A stretch of DNA of 64,000 nucleotides from Ancylothrix sp036704045 (GCA_036704045.1 DATNQM010000022.1:609804-673803); one strand, 5' to 3'; shown: positions 19,858 to 28,924, counted from the first letter of the stretch. Numbers and translations: made by a program. The notes: generated from the letters alone by a model not told the origin.

Positions 19858-19950
19858 TAAAAATTGGGGTTTTGGGTGATTTTTTGAAGATTGCTAAAAT
19901 AGGCGATCCTAATGAATGCAATCTAATAATTTTAGGTGGTTTAATTGTTT

Positions 19951-20964
19951 TTAAATTTGGTGTATTTCTATCCATTCTCCACATACTTCTCCATAGCTTC
20001 CCCCTGGAAATGGATCGGTGCGAGAACGATTAGGTGCTGTTATTAACGCGGTTAATTTTTCGACTTGCTCGAAGTTGGGAGCGGTGGGGAGGATTTTAAC
20101 TAAAAGCCTATGTATAACTCGTCTTTGAATCGCTAGGGGTGCAGTTTTTAATAAAGGCCGGTTTAATTTAATTTTTATGTCTAAATCCTTGACATTTTCT
20201 GTATTTAGTGCTAATAGTTTCTGATAAAAATCCCTCGACTGTTGTTCGAGATATTCAATGTCAGCGCGTAACAATTCTGCTGTTTGGCACAGATGTTTTT
20301 CAACTTGCGGGTTAAAGGTTTCTAACACCGGCAATAACTCTAAGCGAATGCGATTCCGAGTATAGTTTGTGTCTTGATTGGTGGAATCTTCCCAAACTTT
20401 GATATTATTTTCTTGGCAAAATTTGCCGGTTTGCTCTCTGGAAACTTCCAGCAACGGACGCACTAAATCAATTTTGTTTTCTAGGGAAGATACAGTTGGA
20501 ATTGTTCTTTTCCAAGTTAAAGCCTGCAAACCTTCTGCACCGCTACCACGCATTAAATTGTAGAGTAAAGTTTCGGCGCGGTCGGTGGCGGTGTGGCCGG
20601 TGACTATCAAATTATAGTTATTTTTTGTACTAATAGCCCACAAAGTTTGATAACGCCAGGATCTCGCTGCTGCTTCGGTTTTAGGGATTTCTTGGGCAAC
20701 TTCTAAAAAAAATGGAACTTGTAATTTTTTTGCTAAATCTGCCACATACTCAGCATTAGCGGTGGAGTCAATACGCCAACGATGATCGCAATGAGCAATA
20801 GCTAAATCCCAACCCCATTTTGGTTGTAAATCTAACAACAATTGCAGCAAACAAAGTGAATCTTGACCCCCAGAAATAGCAACTAAAAACCGACTATTCT
20901 TGGGAAGGAGTTGCCGGGTTTTTAAAGTGCGGTGAATTTGAGAATGTAGAAGAGTCCAAGACAT
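19951..20964 (-). CDS. tilS: tRNA(Ile)-lysidine synthetase TilS
   Basis: A 337-residue N-type ATP pyrophosphatase. The PP-loop SGGQDS is at residues 31-36, followed by LAIAHCDHRWR and the conserved GHTATDRAETLLYNLMRGSG region, then RPLLEVSR and the EDSTNQDTNYTRNRIR block specific to TilS. The C-terminal part is short. It attaches lysine to C34 of the CAU-anticodon tRNA-Ile so that it reads AUA instead of AUG. The tRNA at 62236-62308 is probably a substrate. Convergent with hmpF; ccsA lies upstream on the same strand. Confidence 0.95.
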   Translation of the reverse strand: MSWTLLHSQIHRTLKTRQLLPKNSRFLVAISGGQDSLCLLQLLLDLQPKWGWDLAIAHCDHRWRIDSTANAEYVADLAKKLQVPFFLEVAQEIPKTEAAARSWRYQTLWAISTKNNYNLIVTGHTATDRAETLLYNLMRGSGAEGLQALTWKRTIPTVSSLENKIDLVRPLLEVSREQTGKFCQENNIKVWEDSTNQDTNYTRNRIRLELLPVLETFNPQVEKHLCQTAELLRADIEYLEQQSRDFYQKLLALNTENVKDLDIKIKLNRPLLKTAPLAIQRRVIHRLLVKILPTAPNFEQVEKLTALITAPNRSRTDPFPGGSYGEVCGEWIEIHQI

Positions 20965-21050
20965 TATGGGTTAAACAATCAGTAAAAACTTTATTCGTGA
21001 AAATATAACTGGTGAGAAGGTTAAAAATACTCTTCTCACCAGTCACGAGT

Positions 21051-22064
21051 TTAGAAAAACCAGCCGTAAGAGTGTAAACCTTTACCCAAAATATTCACAC
21101 CCAAATAACAAATCCAAACCACAATAAAACCGGCCCCAGCTAACAACGCCGGCTTGCGTCCTTGCCAACCTTTGGTAATGCGCGCGTGTAAATAAGCAGC
21201 AAACACCAACCAAGTAATTAAAGCCCAAGTTTCTTTTGGATCCCAACTCCAATAAGAACCCCATGCTTCATTTGCCCAAACAGCACCGGCAATAATGCCA
21301 ATTGTTAGCAAAGGAAACCCTAAACCAATCACACGATAACTGATATTATCCAGCGTTTCTGCCAGGTTCAGGCGTTGAGGAGAAAGAACAGCAGCGGTGG
21401 CTGGTTCAACGGTGAGGCGTTCTAAAACTGCGATGTTGCCGGTATTGTTATTTCCCTCAAAGGCGGCAACTTCGGGCGTGATGTCTACACCGGCTTTTTG
21501 CAACTTATAAGCCGGAGTGCGAAAACCGCCGGTGCCTACCGAAGATCCATGCAATTCGATATTTTGACCTCTGGTGACGACAAGAAAAGCAATAGCCAAC
21601 AGAGAACCCACCATCAGGGCAGAATAACTGAGCATCATAACGCTGACGTGCATCATCAGCCAGTTAGACTTGAGGGCCGGTACCAGAGGCGCGGAACCCT
21701 GCATTTCTGAAGGTAGAGTTAAGGCAGCAAAAGCAGTAATAGCCATTGCCACCGGCGCTGTAGCAACACCAACCAACCGCGACCGGCTCATATTTTCGGC
21801 GATCAGGTGAACAGTGGTAATGCCCCAAGTCAGGAAAAATAAAGATTCGTAAAGGTTGCTGAGGGGAAAATAACCAGCCTCTATCCAGCGGGCACCAAGC
21901 AAAGCAGCTATACAAAGGTTAGCCACAGCCATGCCGGCGGTACCGAGAACATTGAGATAGGGGAGTTGGGGAAATGCTGCGCCTCCCCAGTAAACGAGCA
22001 TTGTAATAAATAAAACGGCAAACGATATATTATCTAACCCGTTTTGAAGTGCGACTAAATCCAT
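21051..22064 (-). CDS. ccsA: System II cytochrome c biogenesis protein CcsA (called CcsB in some schemes)
   Basis: A 337-residue polytopic membrane protein. The hallmark tryptophan-rich heme-handling motif WGSYWSWDPKETW lies in the C-terminal half, with conserved flanking His residues, including one in SNWLMMHVSVMMLSYSALM and one in AAYLHARITKGWQGR. With Ccs1 it carries heme across the thylakoid or plasma membrane and ligates it to apocytochromes such as cytochrome f and c6. A non-conserved hydrophilic insert (about 160-215) separates the two membrane blocks. The partner ccs1 is not in the window. ATG at 22062-22064. Confidence 0.93.
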   Translation of the reverse strand: MDLVALQNGLDNISFAVLFITMLVYWGGAAFPQLPYLNVLGTAGMAVANLCIAALLGARWIEAGYFPLSNLYESLFFLTWGITTVHLIAENMSRSRLVGVATAPVAMAITAFAALTLPSEMQGSAPLVPALKSNWLMMHVSVMMLSYSALMVGSLLAIAFLVVTRGQNIELHGSSVGTGGFRTPAYKLQKAGVDITPEVAAFEGNNNTGNIAVLERLTVEPATAAVLSPQRLNLAETLDNISYRVIGLGFPLLTIGIIAGAVWANEAWGSYWSWDPKETWALITWLVFAAYLHARITKGWQGRKPALLAGAGFIVVWICYLGVNILGKGLHSYGWFF

Positions 22065-22229
22065 GCAGTGTATTCTCCGCAGCTTTTTGGTTCAGGAGGG
22101 AGGTGTACGATGACACCAGGCTCGCCATCCGGCCAATAAAGTTTTTAGTGTGTGTGGATCTATCCTATCGATTCTGGTGTCCAGAATGTTTAACAAAGTT
22201 GACTTAAGACTTAAGGATGGGAAATTTTT

Positions 22230-22310
22230 ATGCCTAAGAACGTTGTTGCGCTCGTTAGTGAATGCGGTAAACTAGCGGATCGTGTGCGGCATAAATTGAG
22301 GCCAAAATGA
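22230..22310 (+). CDS. Possible 26-codon leader ORF overlapping the next start
   Basis: ATG at 22230 opens a frame reading MPKNVVALVSECGKLADRVR and six more residues, ending at a TGA that overlaps the next ATG as ATGA. An AAGGATGGG stretch lies upstream at ribosome-site distance. The overlap suggests translational coupling to the 109-residue gene. It may also be chance. Confidence 0.35.
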   Translation: MPKNVVALVSECGKLADRVRHKLRPK

Positions 22311-22636
22311 AAAACAAAGGAGAAGTGCCGGTGAATTTAAATGATCTTGTCGAAGATATCCGCTGTTTGGGAAAAACTTATCAAGGTGATCCCATTGCTG
22401 TTTTAGGTTTGTTGCGAGTCTTGGAGTCGCTACATCGAGAAATTCGGGATGGGATGTTTCAAGAGTGCTTACCAGAAAACCGTCAGCAGCTTTATGCTTT
22501 ACTACGGGATATTGAAGCGCAGGGGGGATGGCCTTATATTCCTCGGATGCGAGTGCAAGCTTTATTACAACACTTGGGACTCGAAGTAACTACTCAGGAA
22601 TCTCCACAAGTAAATAGTGCTCCTCCACAAGAGTAA
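22307..22636 (+). CDS. Small conserved-looking cyanobacterial protein, unknown function
   Basis: A 109-residue soluble protein with no family I can name. The body (about 10-95) is mostly helical: VNLNDLVEDIRCLGKTYQGD, LGLLRVLESLHREIRDGMF, RQQLYALLRDIEAQGG and PRMRVQALLQHLGLEV; the tail is Gln/Pro-rich. It has no signal peptide or membrane segment. The assigned ATG overlaps the end of a 26-codon frame; a GTG at 22331 is an alternative start. It is divergent from ccsA. Confidence 0.7.
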   Translation: MKNKGEVPVNLNDLVEDIRCLGKTYQGDPIAVLGLLRVLESLHREIRDGMFQECLPENRQQLYALLRDIEAQGGWPYIPRMRVQALLQHLGLEVTTQESPQVNSAPPQE

Positions 22637-22677
22637 CAGCGTTGCTGTTGGTGGTGCAAAGTTTGGTTTGTGCGAAT

Positions 22678-23112
22678 TTAATCAACGAGTTTCCATTGGA
22701 CGTTTAATTTTATCCATTGCGCCGGCTCAAATTTTAATATCTGTTTGAAACTATAGAGGCTTTGTTGCAATTGTGGTGCAGAAGGCCGTTGTTGGCGTAG
22801 CCAGTCTCTTCGATCTAATGTGCCGGTGATGGTGTAATTGCTCAAGGGAATTTTGTTATTTTGAGAGGGTGAAGAGTTGTTTATTTCTTGTTCTATTTCA
22901 TCTTTATGAACTATTAGGAGGTCACAGGGCGGACAGTACCGGCAAGATTTGTTTAAAATTACAGAATCGGATTTTTCTATTTCTATGACTAAGGGAACTT
23001 TCCGCAGTTTTGTTTTGGCAGTACACTTGGGGCAGTATGAAAAACGCACGTCTTTATACGGGTTAAGAAAACAAAATTTATAACGGCGTGATTGATTGGT
23101 AATTAGTTTCAT
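22678..23112 (-). CDS. Zinc-ribbon-like hypothetical protein
   Basis: A 144-residue protein with two Cys pairs near the N terminus, CPKC (about 27-30) and CRYCPPC (about 57-63), spaced like a zinc ribbon. The remainder is basic and polar, with aromatic positions near the C terminus (AQWIKLNVQWKLVD). No enzyme motif is visible. It stands between an unknown gene and a RecB-like nuclease gene, on the same strand as the nuclease. Function not known. Confidence 0.7.
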   Translation of the reverse strand: MKLITNQSRRYKFCFLNPYKDVRFSYCPKCTAKTKLRKVPLVIEIEKSDSVILNKSCRYCPPCDLLIVHKDEIEQEINNSSPSQNNKIPLSNYTITGTLDRRDWLRQQRPSAPQLQQSLYSFKQILKFEPAQWIKLNVQWKLVD

Positions 23113-23304
23113 GGCCCTTGTTCTATAGCACCATAGTTGTATGTTAGCTTATAGAATAATTTTTGTTGCAATTGTTATGTTTTTTTAATGTCTTACGGGC
23201 TTTAAGCTAAAGATATTTTAGTTTGAATGTTTTTAAAAATGCCTTTTTAAAATAGTCTAAAAAAGTTTTTAAAATTAATTGACATAAGTAACTTGCGAGA
23301 AAAG

Positions 23305-24105
23305 TTAAAGTTTCACTTCTGGAATTTTTGTTAAATCAAACCAATCATTTGTTACCTTTGTTTCCTCTTCGTTTTTTTCAAAACTTCTCTCACATCTAAA
23401 GGCAAATTGACAATGAGTACAGACTTTTGCTTCGATATCAACTTGCGGAAAATCAACCCCCATTTCTTGGTAACGTTTCAACCCTAAAGTTAAATTATCT
23501 AACAATAAATTTAAATCTTTTTCTGTTTTTTTATGCTTCGCTTCACTATAAGCAAATTTGACAAAAGCCGGTGGGTTTGTTTTATCCAAAGGAGTTTTAA
23601 CAAACCAATAAGTCATGGAAATTTGTTTTGGTGCATAGTTGCTAGTTTCTGCTAACACATACAAATAAAGCCGTGTTTGCCAATCTTGTTCTAATTGTTT
23701 TTTGTTTTGGGGAACTGGGTAAGTTTTCCAATCAATAATTCTAGCATTTTTTGCATCTGCTATCAATAAATCATACCGAACAAGCATTAAATATTTCCCT
23801 AAATTTAATGTTCTTTGGTGTTCAGCTTCACGAAAAAAATCTCCTTCCATTTGATTATTAAAAATGTCTGGGGCTGCTGGAATTAAACCATCTAAACACA
23901 GTTTTAATTCTGGGTTTTCTTGTAATAAAGAATCTACCGGTAATCCTAATTCTCGCTGCTGCATTAATAGGTGAAAACGACTCCCCCAGCCTAGTTTTTC
24001 TTGCTGTTCTGGAGATGTTGGTGCTCCCAACAAATCTAAATAAGTATGTTGAAATTTTCGCGGACAAGTTTCTAAAAAGTTTAGATGCCTTTGAGATAAT
24101 CGCAT
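23305..24105 (-). CDS. PD-(D/E)XK (RecB/Cas4-like) nuclease family protein
   Basis: From the ATG at 24103-24105 the protein has 266 residues. It begins MRLSQRHLNFLETCPRKFQ, the usual N-terminal Cys-containing helix of RecB-like nucleases. The core has GSRFHLLMQQRE, the catalytic Asp in YDLLIADAKNARIIDWKTY (DWKT is the D/E-x-K element), and the QTRLYLYVLAE helix with conserved Gln and Tyr. A C-terminal CTHCQFAFRCE cluster with the first Cys could bind an Fe-S cluster, as in Cas4/AddB. The frame extends 52 codons further upstream into the fibrillin gene, and I rejected that extension. There is no CRISPR array or cas gene nearby, so a repair or housekeeping role is more likely. Confidence 0.8.
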   Translation of the reverse strand: MRLSQRHLNFLETCPRKFQHTYLDLLGAPTSPEQQEKLGWGSRFHLLMQQRELGLPVDSLLQENPELKLCLDGLIPAAPDIFNNQMEGDFFREAEHQRTLNLGKYLMLVRYDLLIADAKNARIIDWKTYPVPQNKKQLEQDWQTRLYLYVLAETSNYAPKQISMTYWFVKTPLDKTNPPAFVKFAYSEAKHKKTEKDLNLLLDNLTLGLKRYQEMGVDFPQVDIEAKVCTHCQFAFRCERSFEKNEEETKVTNDWFDLTKIPEVKL

Positions 24106-24176
24106 TGTACAAATAGCTAAAGAAAGAGTGATTATGGTATTTTTCAGTAAAAAAATGGGAAAATTGCTATAACAAA

Positions 24177-24761
24177 TCAGACTTTTGTTAAAACAAAAAC
24201 GCTGTTTTGATTGCCGCGTCCAATTCGCAAATCTGTATCTAAATAAGTAATATCTAGCCAACCTTGCTGTTCGCGTGGTTGTAGTTTAAAATCCAGCGCT
24301 GCAAATTTTTTACCTTCAGAAATTTCGCTTATATAAGCGCTAGGAGATTGGTAATTGATTAATCGTTGTAAGCCTAAAATAGAACGATTAAATTTTACTT
24401 GTACACGGCGCTCATTGACTTGTTCAAAATCGGCCACTACACTGATAATACCTTCACAGAAAGGCAAACCGTAAACTTCAGCAATGTTATAAACTTTTGA
24501 TTGATTGACTCGAATAGATTGATAAATTTGCCCTAATTTCAAAACTGGTAATTGATCAATTCCTAAAAGTTCACGACTGGTTGTATAGAGTAAGCGCCAA
24601 TCTCCATTAAGTAAGTCAGCAGCTTCGACAGGGCGAGGTGTGGGGTTGCGTTCTTCTAATTTAGCAACGGCGGATAAAATAGCAATTTTATCTGTTGGTG
24701 TTGCCAGTAAACCGCGATTTTTGCCAGCGATGATTTCTAATAATTCGGTTTTGCCAAGCAT
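24177..24761 (-). CDS. PAP/fibrillin-family protein (plastid lipid-associated type)
   Basis: A 194-residue protein from ATG at 24759-24761 (an upstream ATG at 24815 is possible but adds an unconserved leader). Family hallmarks are the N-terminal helical part (KTELLEIIAGKNRGL; PVEAADLLNGDWRLLYTTS) and the C-terminal barrel strand ending YLDTDLRIGRGNQNSVFVL. Fibrillins are lipocalin-like proteins associated with thylakoids or plastoglobule-type lipid bodies that protect photosystems under light stress. The exact ligand is unknown. It is 71 bp upstream of the nuclease gene, on the same strand. Confidence 0.88.
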   Translation of the reverse strand: MLGKTELLEIIAGKNRGLLATPTDKIAILSAVAKLEERNPTPRPVEAADLLNGDWRLLYTTSRELLGIDQLPVLKLGQIYQSIRVNQSKVYNIAEVYGLPFCEGIISVVADFEQVNERRVQVKFNRSILGLQRLINYQSPSAYISEISEGKKFAALDFKLQPREQQGWLDITYLDTDLRIGRGNQNSVFVLTKV

Positions 24762-24935
24762 AGGGTTTAAAAGATAAGAATAGAAAATGGTGTGAACAGC
24801 AGATGAGCGAACCAAGGCTCACCACAAGTAGAACCGACTAAAAAATGCCAGTAAACTGCACTGATTTTAACGCAAGGTTGTAATATACTGATGGCAGTTG
24901 TCAGATGTGGGCGATTTTATTTGCAGGAGTGAAGA

Positions 24936-25181
24936 ATGTATAACCCGTCACTGCGTGAACAACCTCGCTATAAAATGGCAGATGTTATTCCCGTAAGACA
25001 AGAATCTTCTTTGATCGTCTGGCTGGAAAATACTGGTCGCATGATTGCGCGTGATGCCTTAGATCAAGACTATCTCGAAGAAGAAGCAGCCGAATTTTCT
25101 GAGTTGATGTCAGCAGAGGAAGGCACCTTTGATATAGAAGAAGATGACGATGATGATGAGATCGCAATTGATATTGTTTAA
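24936..25181 (+). CDS. DUF3134-type small cyanobacterial protein
   Basis: An 81-residue acidic protein: MYNPSLREQPRYKMADVIPV, then LIVWLENTGRMIARD and a highly acidic C-terminal tail (residues 66-77 nearly all Asp/Glu). This layout matches the cyanobacteria-specific DUF3134 family, whose function is unknown. A GCAGGAGTG ribosome site lies just before the ATG. It is divergent from the fibrillin gene and 116 bp upstream of mraY. Confidence 0.8.
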   Translation: MYNPSLREQPRYKMADVIPVRQESSLIVWLENTGRMIARDALDQDYLEEEAAEFSELMSAEEGTFDIEEDDDDDEIAIDIV

Positions 25182-25297
25182 TTGCTGAGGGTTAATTGGT
25201 AAGGGTAGTTTTTAAATTACCTTTTACCTTTTACCGTTTACTAATAAGCAATTAAAGAGTTAACCGGAGAGTCGTTCTCAGTGTCAGGATTATTGGT

Positions 25298-26458
25298 GTG
25301 AGGAGTACGAGAGTAAAATCTGTGGACGCAAAATTATTTCCGAGTTCTTCGTTGAAACTGTCAGGTACTAATTTGTTTTGGCTGCTAGCCACCGGCCTCA
25401 GTTTGACAGTCTTAATTTTAGATACAATAGCAGGCCGTTTCAATAATTTAGGTACATCTTTAACTTTACCCTTTTTGATTTGTGCCGGTTTAGTAACAAT
25501 GGCTGGTTATTGGGTAGTGCCGGTGTTACAACGATTAAAAACCGGCCAAATTATTCGAGAAGACGGCCCCCAAGCGCATCTTAAAAAAGCAGGCACTCCG
25601 ACAATGGGCGGGGTGTTTTTTGTGCCGGTGGGTATAGTTGTTTCTTTGCTTTGGGTGGCATTGTTTCCTGTTAACAATAGCGGTCAAATGGCAGTTTTTG
25701 CCGCTGCTTTACTTACCCTTGCTTATGGTTTTATTGGTTGGTTAGATGATTGGCAAATTTTACGTTTAAAATCCAACAAAGGCATTTCTCCAAAAACAAA
25801 ACTCGCCTTACAAATTGGTTTTGGTGCTTTATTTTGTTTGGCGTTAATTGGGCAAAACTATTTCACCAAAACTCTGCCGGTTAACAATATTACAACAATT
25901 GCTTTACCGTTTGGTTTGGCGATTCCTTTGGGATTACTATTTTGGCCTTTTGCTGACTTTGTTTTAGTAGCAGAAAGCAACGCTACTAACCTGACTGATG
26001 GTATTGATGGATTAATGGGCGGGCTTGGTGCCATTTCCCTATTAGGATTAGGTGTTATTGTTGCTCCTACTTCGCCGGATTTAATGATGTTTTGTGCGTG
26101 TATGAGCGGCAGTTGTTTGGGCTTTGTTGCTCATAATAGAAATCCTGCTCGTGTGTTTATGGGAGACACGGGATCTCTTGCATTAGGAGGAGCGTTAGGA
26201 GCGGTTGCTATCCTAACAAATAACATTTGGAGTTTATTAATCATTGGCGGAATTTTCTTTGTAGAAACGCTTTCGGTGATGGCACAAGTTGGCTATTACA
26301 AAGCAACAAAAGGCCCTGATGGTGTTGGGAAACGTCTCTTTAAAATGGCTCCTTTGCACCATCATTTAGAGCTTTCTGGATGGACAGAAAGACAAATTGT
26401 AGCGATTTTTTATTTGGTCAATGTTTTGTTGGTTTTTCTAGCCTTTTTCATCCATTAA
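25298..26458 (+). CDS. mraY: Phospho-N-acetylmuramoyl-pentapeptide transferase MraY
   Basis: A 386-residue polytopic membrane enzyme that makes lipid I from UDP-MurNAc-pentapeptide and undecaprenyl phosphate. Signature segments are REDGPQAHLKKAGTPTMGG, LDDWQILRLKSNKGIS (the DDxxK/R type aspartate pair), ESNATNLTDGIDGLMGG with the metal-binding NLTDGxDGL, FMGDTGSLALGG and the terminal MAPLHHHLELSGW. GTG at 25298 is supported by AGGA 7 bases upstream; a second in-frame GTG at 25322 is an alternative. It ends before a strong inverted repeat. Confidence 0.95.
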   Translation: MRSTRVKSVDAKLFPSSSLKLSGTNLFWLLATGLSLTVLILDTIAGRFNNLGTSLTLPFLICAGLVTMAGYWVVPVLQRLKTGQIIREDGPQAHLKKAGTPTMGGVFFVPVGIVVSLLWVALFPVNNSGQMAVFAAALLTLAYGFIGWLDDWQILRLKSNKGISPKTKLALQIGFGALFCLALIGQNYFTKTLPVNNITTIALPFGLAIPLGLLFWPFADFVLVAESNATNLTDGIDGLMGGLGAISLLGLGVIVAPTSPDLMMFCACMSGSCLGFVAHNRNPARVFMGDTGSLALGGALGAVAILTNNIWSLLIIGGIFFVETLSVMAQVGYYKATKGPDGVGKRLFKMAPLHHHLELSGWTERQIVAIFYLVNVLLVFLAFFIH

Positions 26459-26463
26459 AGTAG

Positions 26464-26495
26464 GTTTTAGTGGGGGTTAACTCCCTCACTAAAAC
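26464..26495. terminator. Hairpin between convergent mraY and the GAF kinase gene
   Basis: A 13-bp stem (GTTTTAGTGGGGG side against CCCTCACTAAAAC, one G-T pair) with a 6-base loop starts 6 bases after the mraY stop codon. It is placed to stop transcription from both sides, though the U-run is weak. Confidence 0.6.
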
Positions 26496-26670
26496 TAACA
26501 TTATTTATGAATTTAGTTTAAACATTATTCAAATTTACATTCCGCAGATATAAAGATAAGAAATATAGTTTTTTTAAATTCTCGTTTGCCGGTTAGGTTG
26601 GTTTTTAAGATATTTTACCTTCCATTATTCCTAAAAAATTTCCCTTTATTTACAATAAATTATCAACACT

Positions 26671-28470
26671 TTATCCCTCAGAAATCATCACCGGCTTTTC
26701 CTCATAAAGCGGCACAGTAAAAGTCACCGTTGAACCCAAACCTTCCCCTAAACTATAAAAATTAACCACACCACCCATAGCTTCAATCAGCCTTTGAGAA
26801 ATCGCCAAACCCAAACCCGTCCCCCCATATTGACGAGTGCGAGAACTATCAACCTGAGAAAAAGATTGAAACAACCGATGCTGTTTATCTACCGGCACAC
26901 CAATACCCGTATCAGAAACCCGTACTCGAACAATACCCGGAAATTCTTGTTCCCAAAACACCACCTTTTGGCGAATCACATCAGCATAAACCGTCACACC
27001 ACCCTCATTAGTAAACTTAATAGCATTTCCCACCAAATTTAACATCACTTGCAACAAACGCTGATAATTTCCCCACAAAACAAGCCCCTCATAATTAGCA
27101 GGCTTACACACTTTAAAAAACAATTGTTTTTGCTGAACTTGTGGTTTAGTTAAATCTTCCGCTGAACTTAACAACTCCTCTAATTTCACCGGCCCCAAAC
27201 TTAACTGCATCTTACCAGCTTCAATCTTCGCCAAATCCAAAACATCATTAATCAAATTCAACAAATGCAACGCCGCACGATAAGCTTCCTGCAAAAACTC
27301 TTCTTCTTCTTCTGGATCATCCGCCATCCCATCCATAATTAATTTTAAAAAGCCAATCATCCCATTTAAAGGAGTCCGTAACTCGTGAGAAGTATTAGCC
27401 AAAAACTCACTTTTCAAACGCGAAGCTTCCTCCGCAGAAGCGCGCGCCACCTCCAATTCTTGATAAAGCGTAGCATGAGCAATAGCCGTTCCCACTTGAT
27501 CTGCTAACTCACGAACAAACTCAATTTCTGCTGATGACCAAGTACGCGTATGCTCACATTCAATTAAACAAATTAAACCATTAGGCCGGTCTTGATAACA
27601 AGTAGCAATTGCCAACAAAGACTTTTCATCAAAAATAGACTCAACCACACTTTCTTCAAAACAAACATCTCCACTAGAAAGCGCATTTTGTAAACAAAAA
27701 TTAGACAAAACCGGCACTTCCACACCCAACACCGAACTCAAACCAGGCACATTATATTCTGCCGAAACGTGCACAGGAATAGTAGAATTTTTATACAAAC
27801 AAATAACACAACGAGAAGCCGAAAGAGCCTGCCCCAAACCGCTAACAGTTTGCTGACAAATCGTTTGTAAATCTAAAGTCCGGCGAATATTACGAGCAAT
27901 TTTACTAAGCAACTTTTGATATAACTCCGCCGCCGGCGGTAAAGTTCGGCGCATACTACCAACAATTTCACTCAGCAACCTTTGGTGAAGATCCAAACTT
28001 AAACCTAATTTTCCTGATTCAGATTCACTTTTTGGTTTAGCATCCATTGTTGATTGATGAGACAAAAGCCGGCCCATCACTAAAACCGTCTTTAAATCCT
28101 CACAAGCCGTCAAAATTGGACTTACCACCAAATCAAATAAAAAATACTTTTCCCCATAGTAAAACGGATAACTAAAGCGTTCTGGCATCAAACTTTCACA
28201 TACCCTTTGTACCCGTTCCAGATAAGGAGAAATAGCCACCGGCCCAAAAGTTTCAGCCATAGAACGCCCAACAATTTTTGCTGGATCAACAGCATATTGA
28301 CCCGCCAAAAGCCAATCAAAACTTAAATACACCCCAGCCCTATCCTGAGTAAACGCTAGTTCAGCCCCCAAACAACGTAATTCTTGAAAAGCCTCATTTT
28401 TGGCCGGTGTTACGGGGATTTCTTCAGGAAAAAAAGCATCAAAATCAGCAGAAGTAGTCATCAGCATCAC
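26671..28470 (-). CDS. PAS/GAF sensor histidine kinase
   Basis: About 599 residues. The N-terminal part (about 25-140) is PAS-like (GAELAFTQDRAGVYLSFDW...VGRSMAETFG). The middle (about 190-335) is a GAF domain (LQTICQQTVSGLGQALSASRCVICLY). It is followed by HisKA with His about 362 in ANTSHELRTPLNGMIGF and HATPase with NLVGNAIKFTNEGG, DTGIGVPVD and GGTGLGLAIS. There is no transmembrane segment or receiver, so it is a soluble kinase whose regulator is encoded elsewhere. The frame can begin at GTG 28470, ATG 28467 or ATG 28461; the last two are more natural. A nested inverted repeat lies upstream. Confidence 0.9.
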   Translation of the reverse strand: MMLMTTSADFDAFFPEEIPVTPAKNEAFQELRCLGAELAFTQDRAGVYLSFDWLLAGQYAVDPAKIVGRSMAETFGPVAISPYLERVQRVCESLMPERFSYPFYYGEKYFLFDLVVSPILTACEDLKTVLVMGRLLSHQSTMDAKPKSESESGKLGLSLDLHQRLLSEIVGSMRRTLPPAAELYQKLLSKIARNIRRTLDLQTICQQTVSGLGQALSASRCVICLYKNSTIPVHVSAEYNVPGLSSVLGVEVPVLSNFCLQNALSSGDVCFEESVVESIFDEKSLLAIATCYQDRPNGLICLIECEHTRTWSSAEIEFVRELADQVGTAIAHATLYQELEVARASAEEASRLKSEFLANTSHELRTPLNGMIGFLKLIMDGMADDPEEEEEFLQEAYRAALHLLNLINDVLDLAKIEAGKMQLSLGPVKLEELLSSAEDLTKPQVQQKQLFFKVCKPANYEGLVLWGNYQRLLQVMLNLVGNAIKFTNEGGVTVYADVIRQKVVFWEQEFPGIVRVRVSDTGIGVPVDKQHRLFQSFSQVDSSRTRQYGGTGLGLAISQRLIEAMGGVVNFYSLGEGLGSTVTFTVPLYEEKPVMISEG

Positions 28471-28536
28471 AAAGGCAAACTATCGGCATGGCATATAAAA
28501 AGCCTAAATACCAAATTAGCAAACAGAAAAAAACTC

Positions 28537-28618
28537 AGGAGGTGCGTTACTCACAAAAAATACCCCTCCAAAAAATTGAGTAAATTAAAATCCCTTCAAA
28601 TTTCATCACGCACCTCCT
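28537..28618. repeat. Nested inverted repeat with Shine-Dalgarno-like arms
   Basis: AGGAGGTGCGT at 28537-28547 is perfectly complementary to ACGCACCTCCT at 28608-28618. Inside it TTACTCA (28547-28553) pairs with TGAGTAA (28577-28583). The outer arms contain the Shine-Dalgarno consensus and its complement. It lies between the ribbon-helix-helix gene and the histidine kinase gene, both on the minus strand. Confidence 0.6.
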
Positions 28619-28630
28619 CCACCTTACACC

Positions 28631-28864
28631 TCAATCATTCCATTCACCTCTAGGTGGCACCGGCGGATTTCTCATCAAAGTACGACTAAGATCATCAGAA
28701 CCCCGTTCTTGTTCGCCTCGCAACCACTGACGGAGAGCAGTTTCAATAACTTTACTCGGATCATTTGTCAGATGTTTTACCTCATCAAGCAGCGCTGAAT
28801 CAATGTGGATCGAAACTTCCACTTTGTCAGAAAAACGCCGGCTATCTACAGCAGACTCATTCAT
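28631..28864 (-). CDS. Ribbon-helix-helix-type small DNA-binding or antitoxin-like protein
   Basis: A 77-residue protein. The N-terminal half has the strand-helix-helix pattern of MetJ/Arc repressors: KVEVSIHIDSALLDEVKHL, then NDPSKVIETALRQWLRGE. The C-terminal tail is polar and Pro-rich (NPPVPPRGEWND). CcdA/CopG-like antitoxins look like this, but no toxin gene is adjacent on either side, so a stand-alone regulator is possible. The ATG is at 28862-28864, in an otherwise repeat-rich region. Confidence 0.6.
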   Translation of the reverse strand: MNESAVDSRRFSDKVEVSIHIDSALLDEVKHLTNDPSKVIETALRQWLRGEQERGSDDLSRTLMRNPPVPPRGEWND

Positions 28865-28924
28865 TCTTCACCAATCCTGTTAAAAAAAAATAAACTCAAA
28901 CAAATTACACTTGATATCAGTCTG

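Noticed and set aside
22678..24105. RecB/Cas4-like nuclease as a sign of CRISPR
   Set aside because: No repeat-spacer array and no other cas gene in the window.
24106..24261. 52-codon N-terminal extension of the RecB-like nuclease
   Set aside because: It overlaps the fibrillin gene and precedes the typical start motif of the family.
28631..28864. Toxin-antitoxin pair at the ribbon-helix-helix gene
   Set aside because: No toxin-like frame lies on either side, so only a single regulator is reported.
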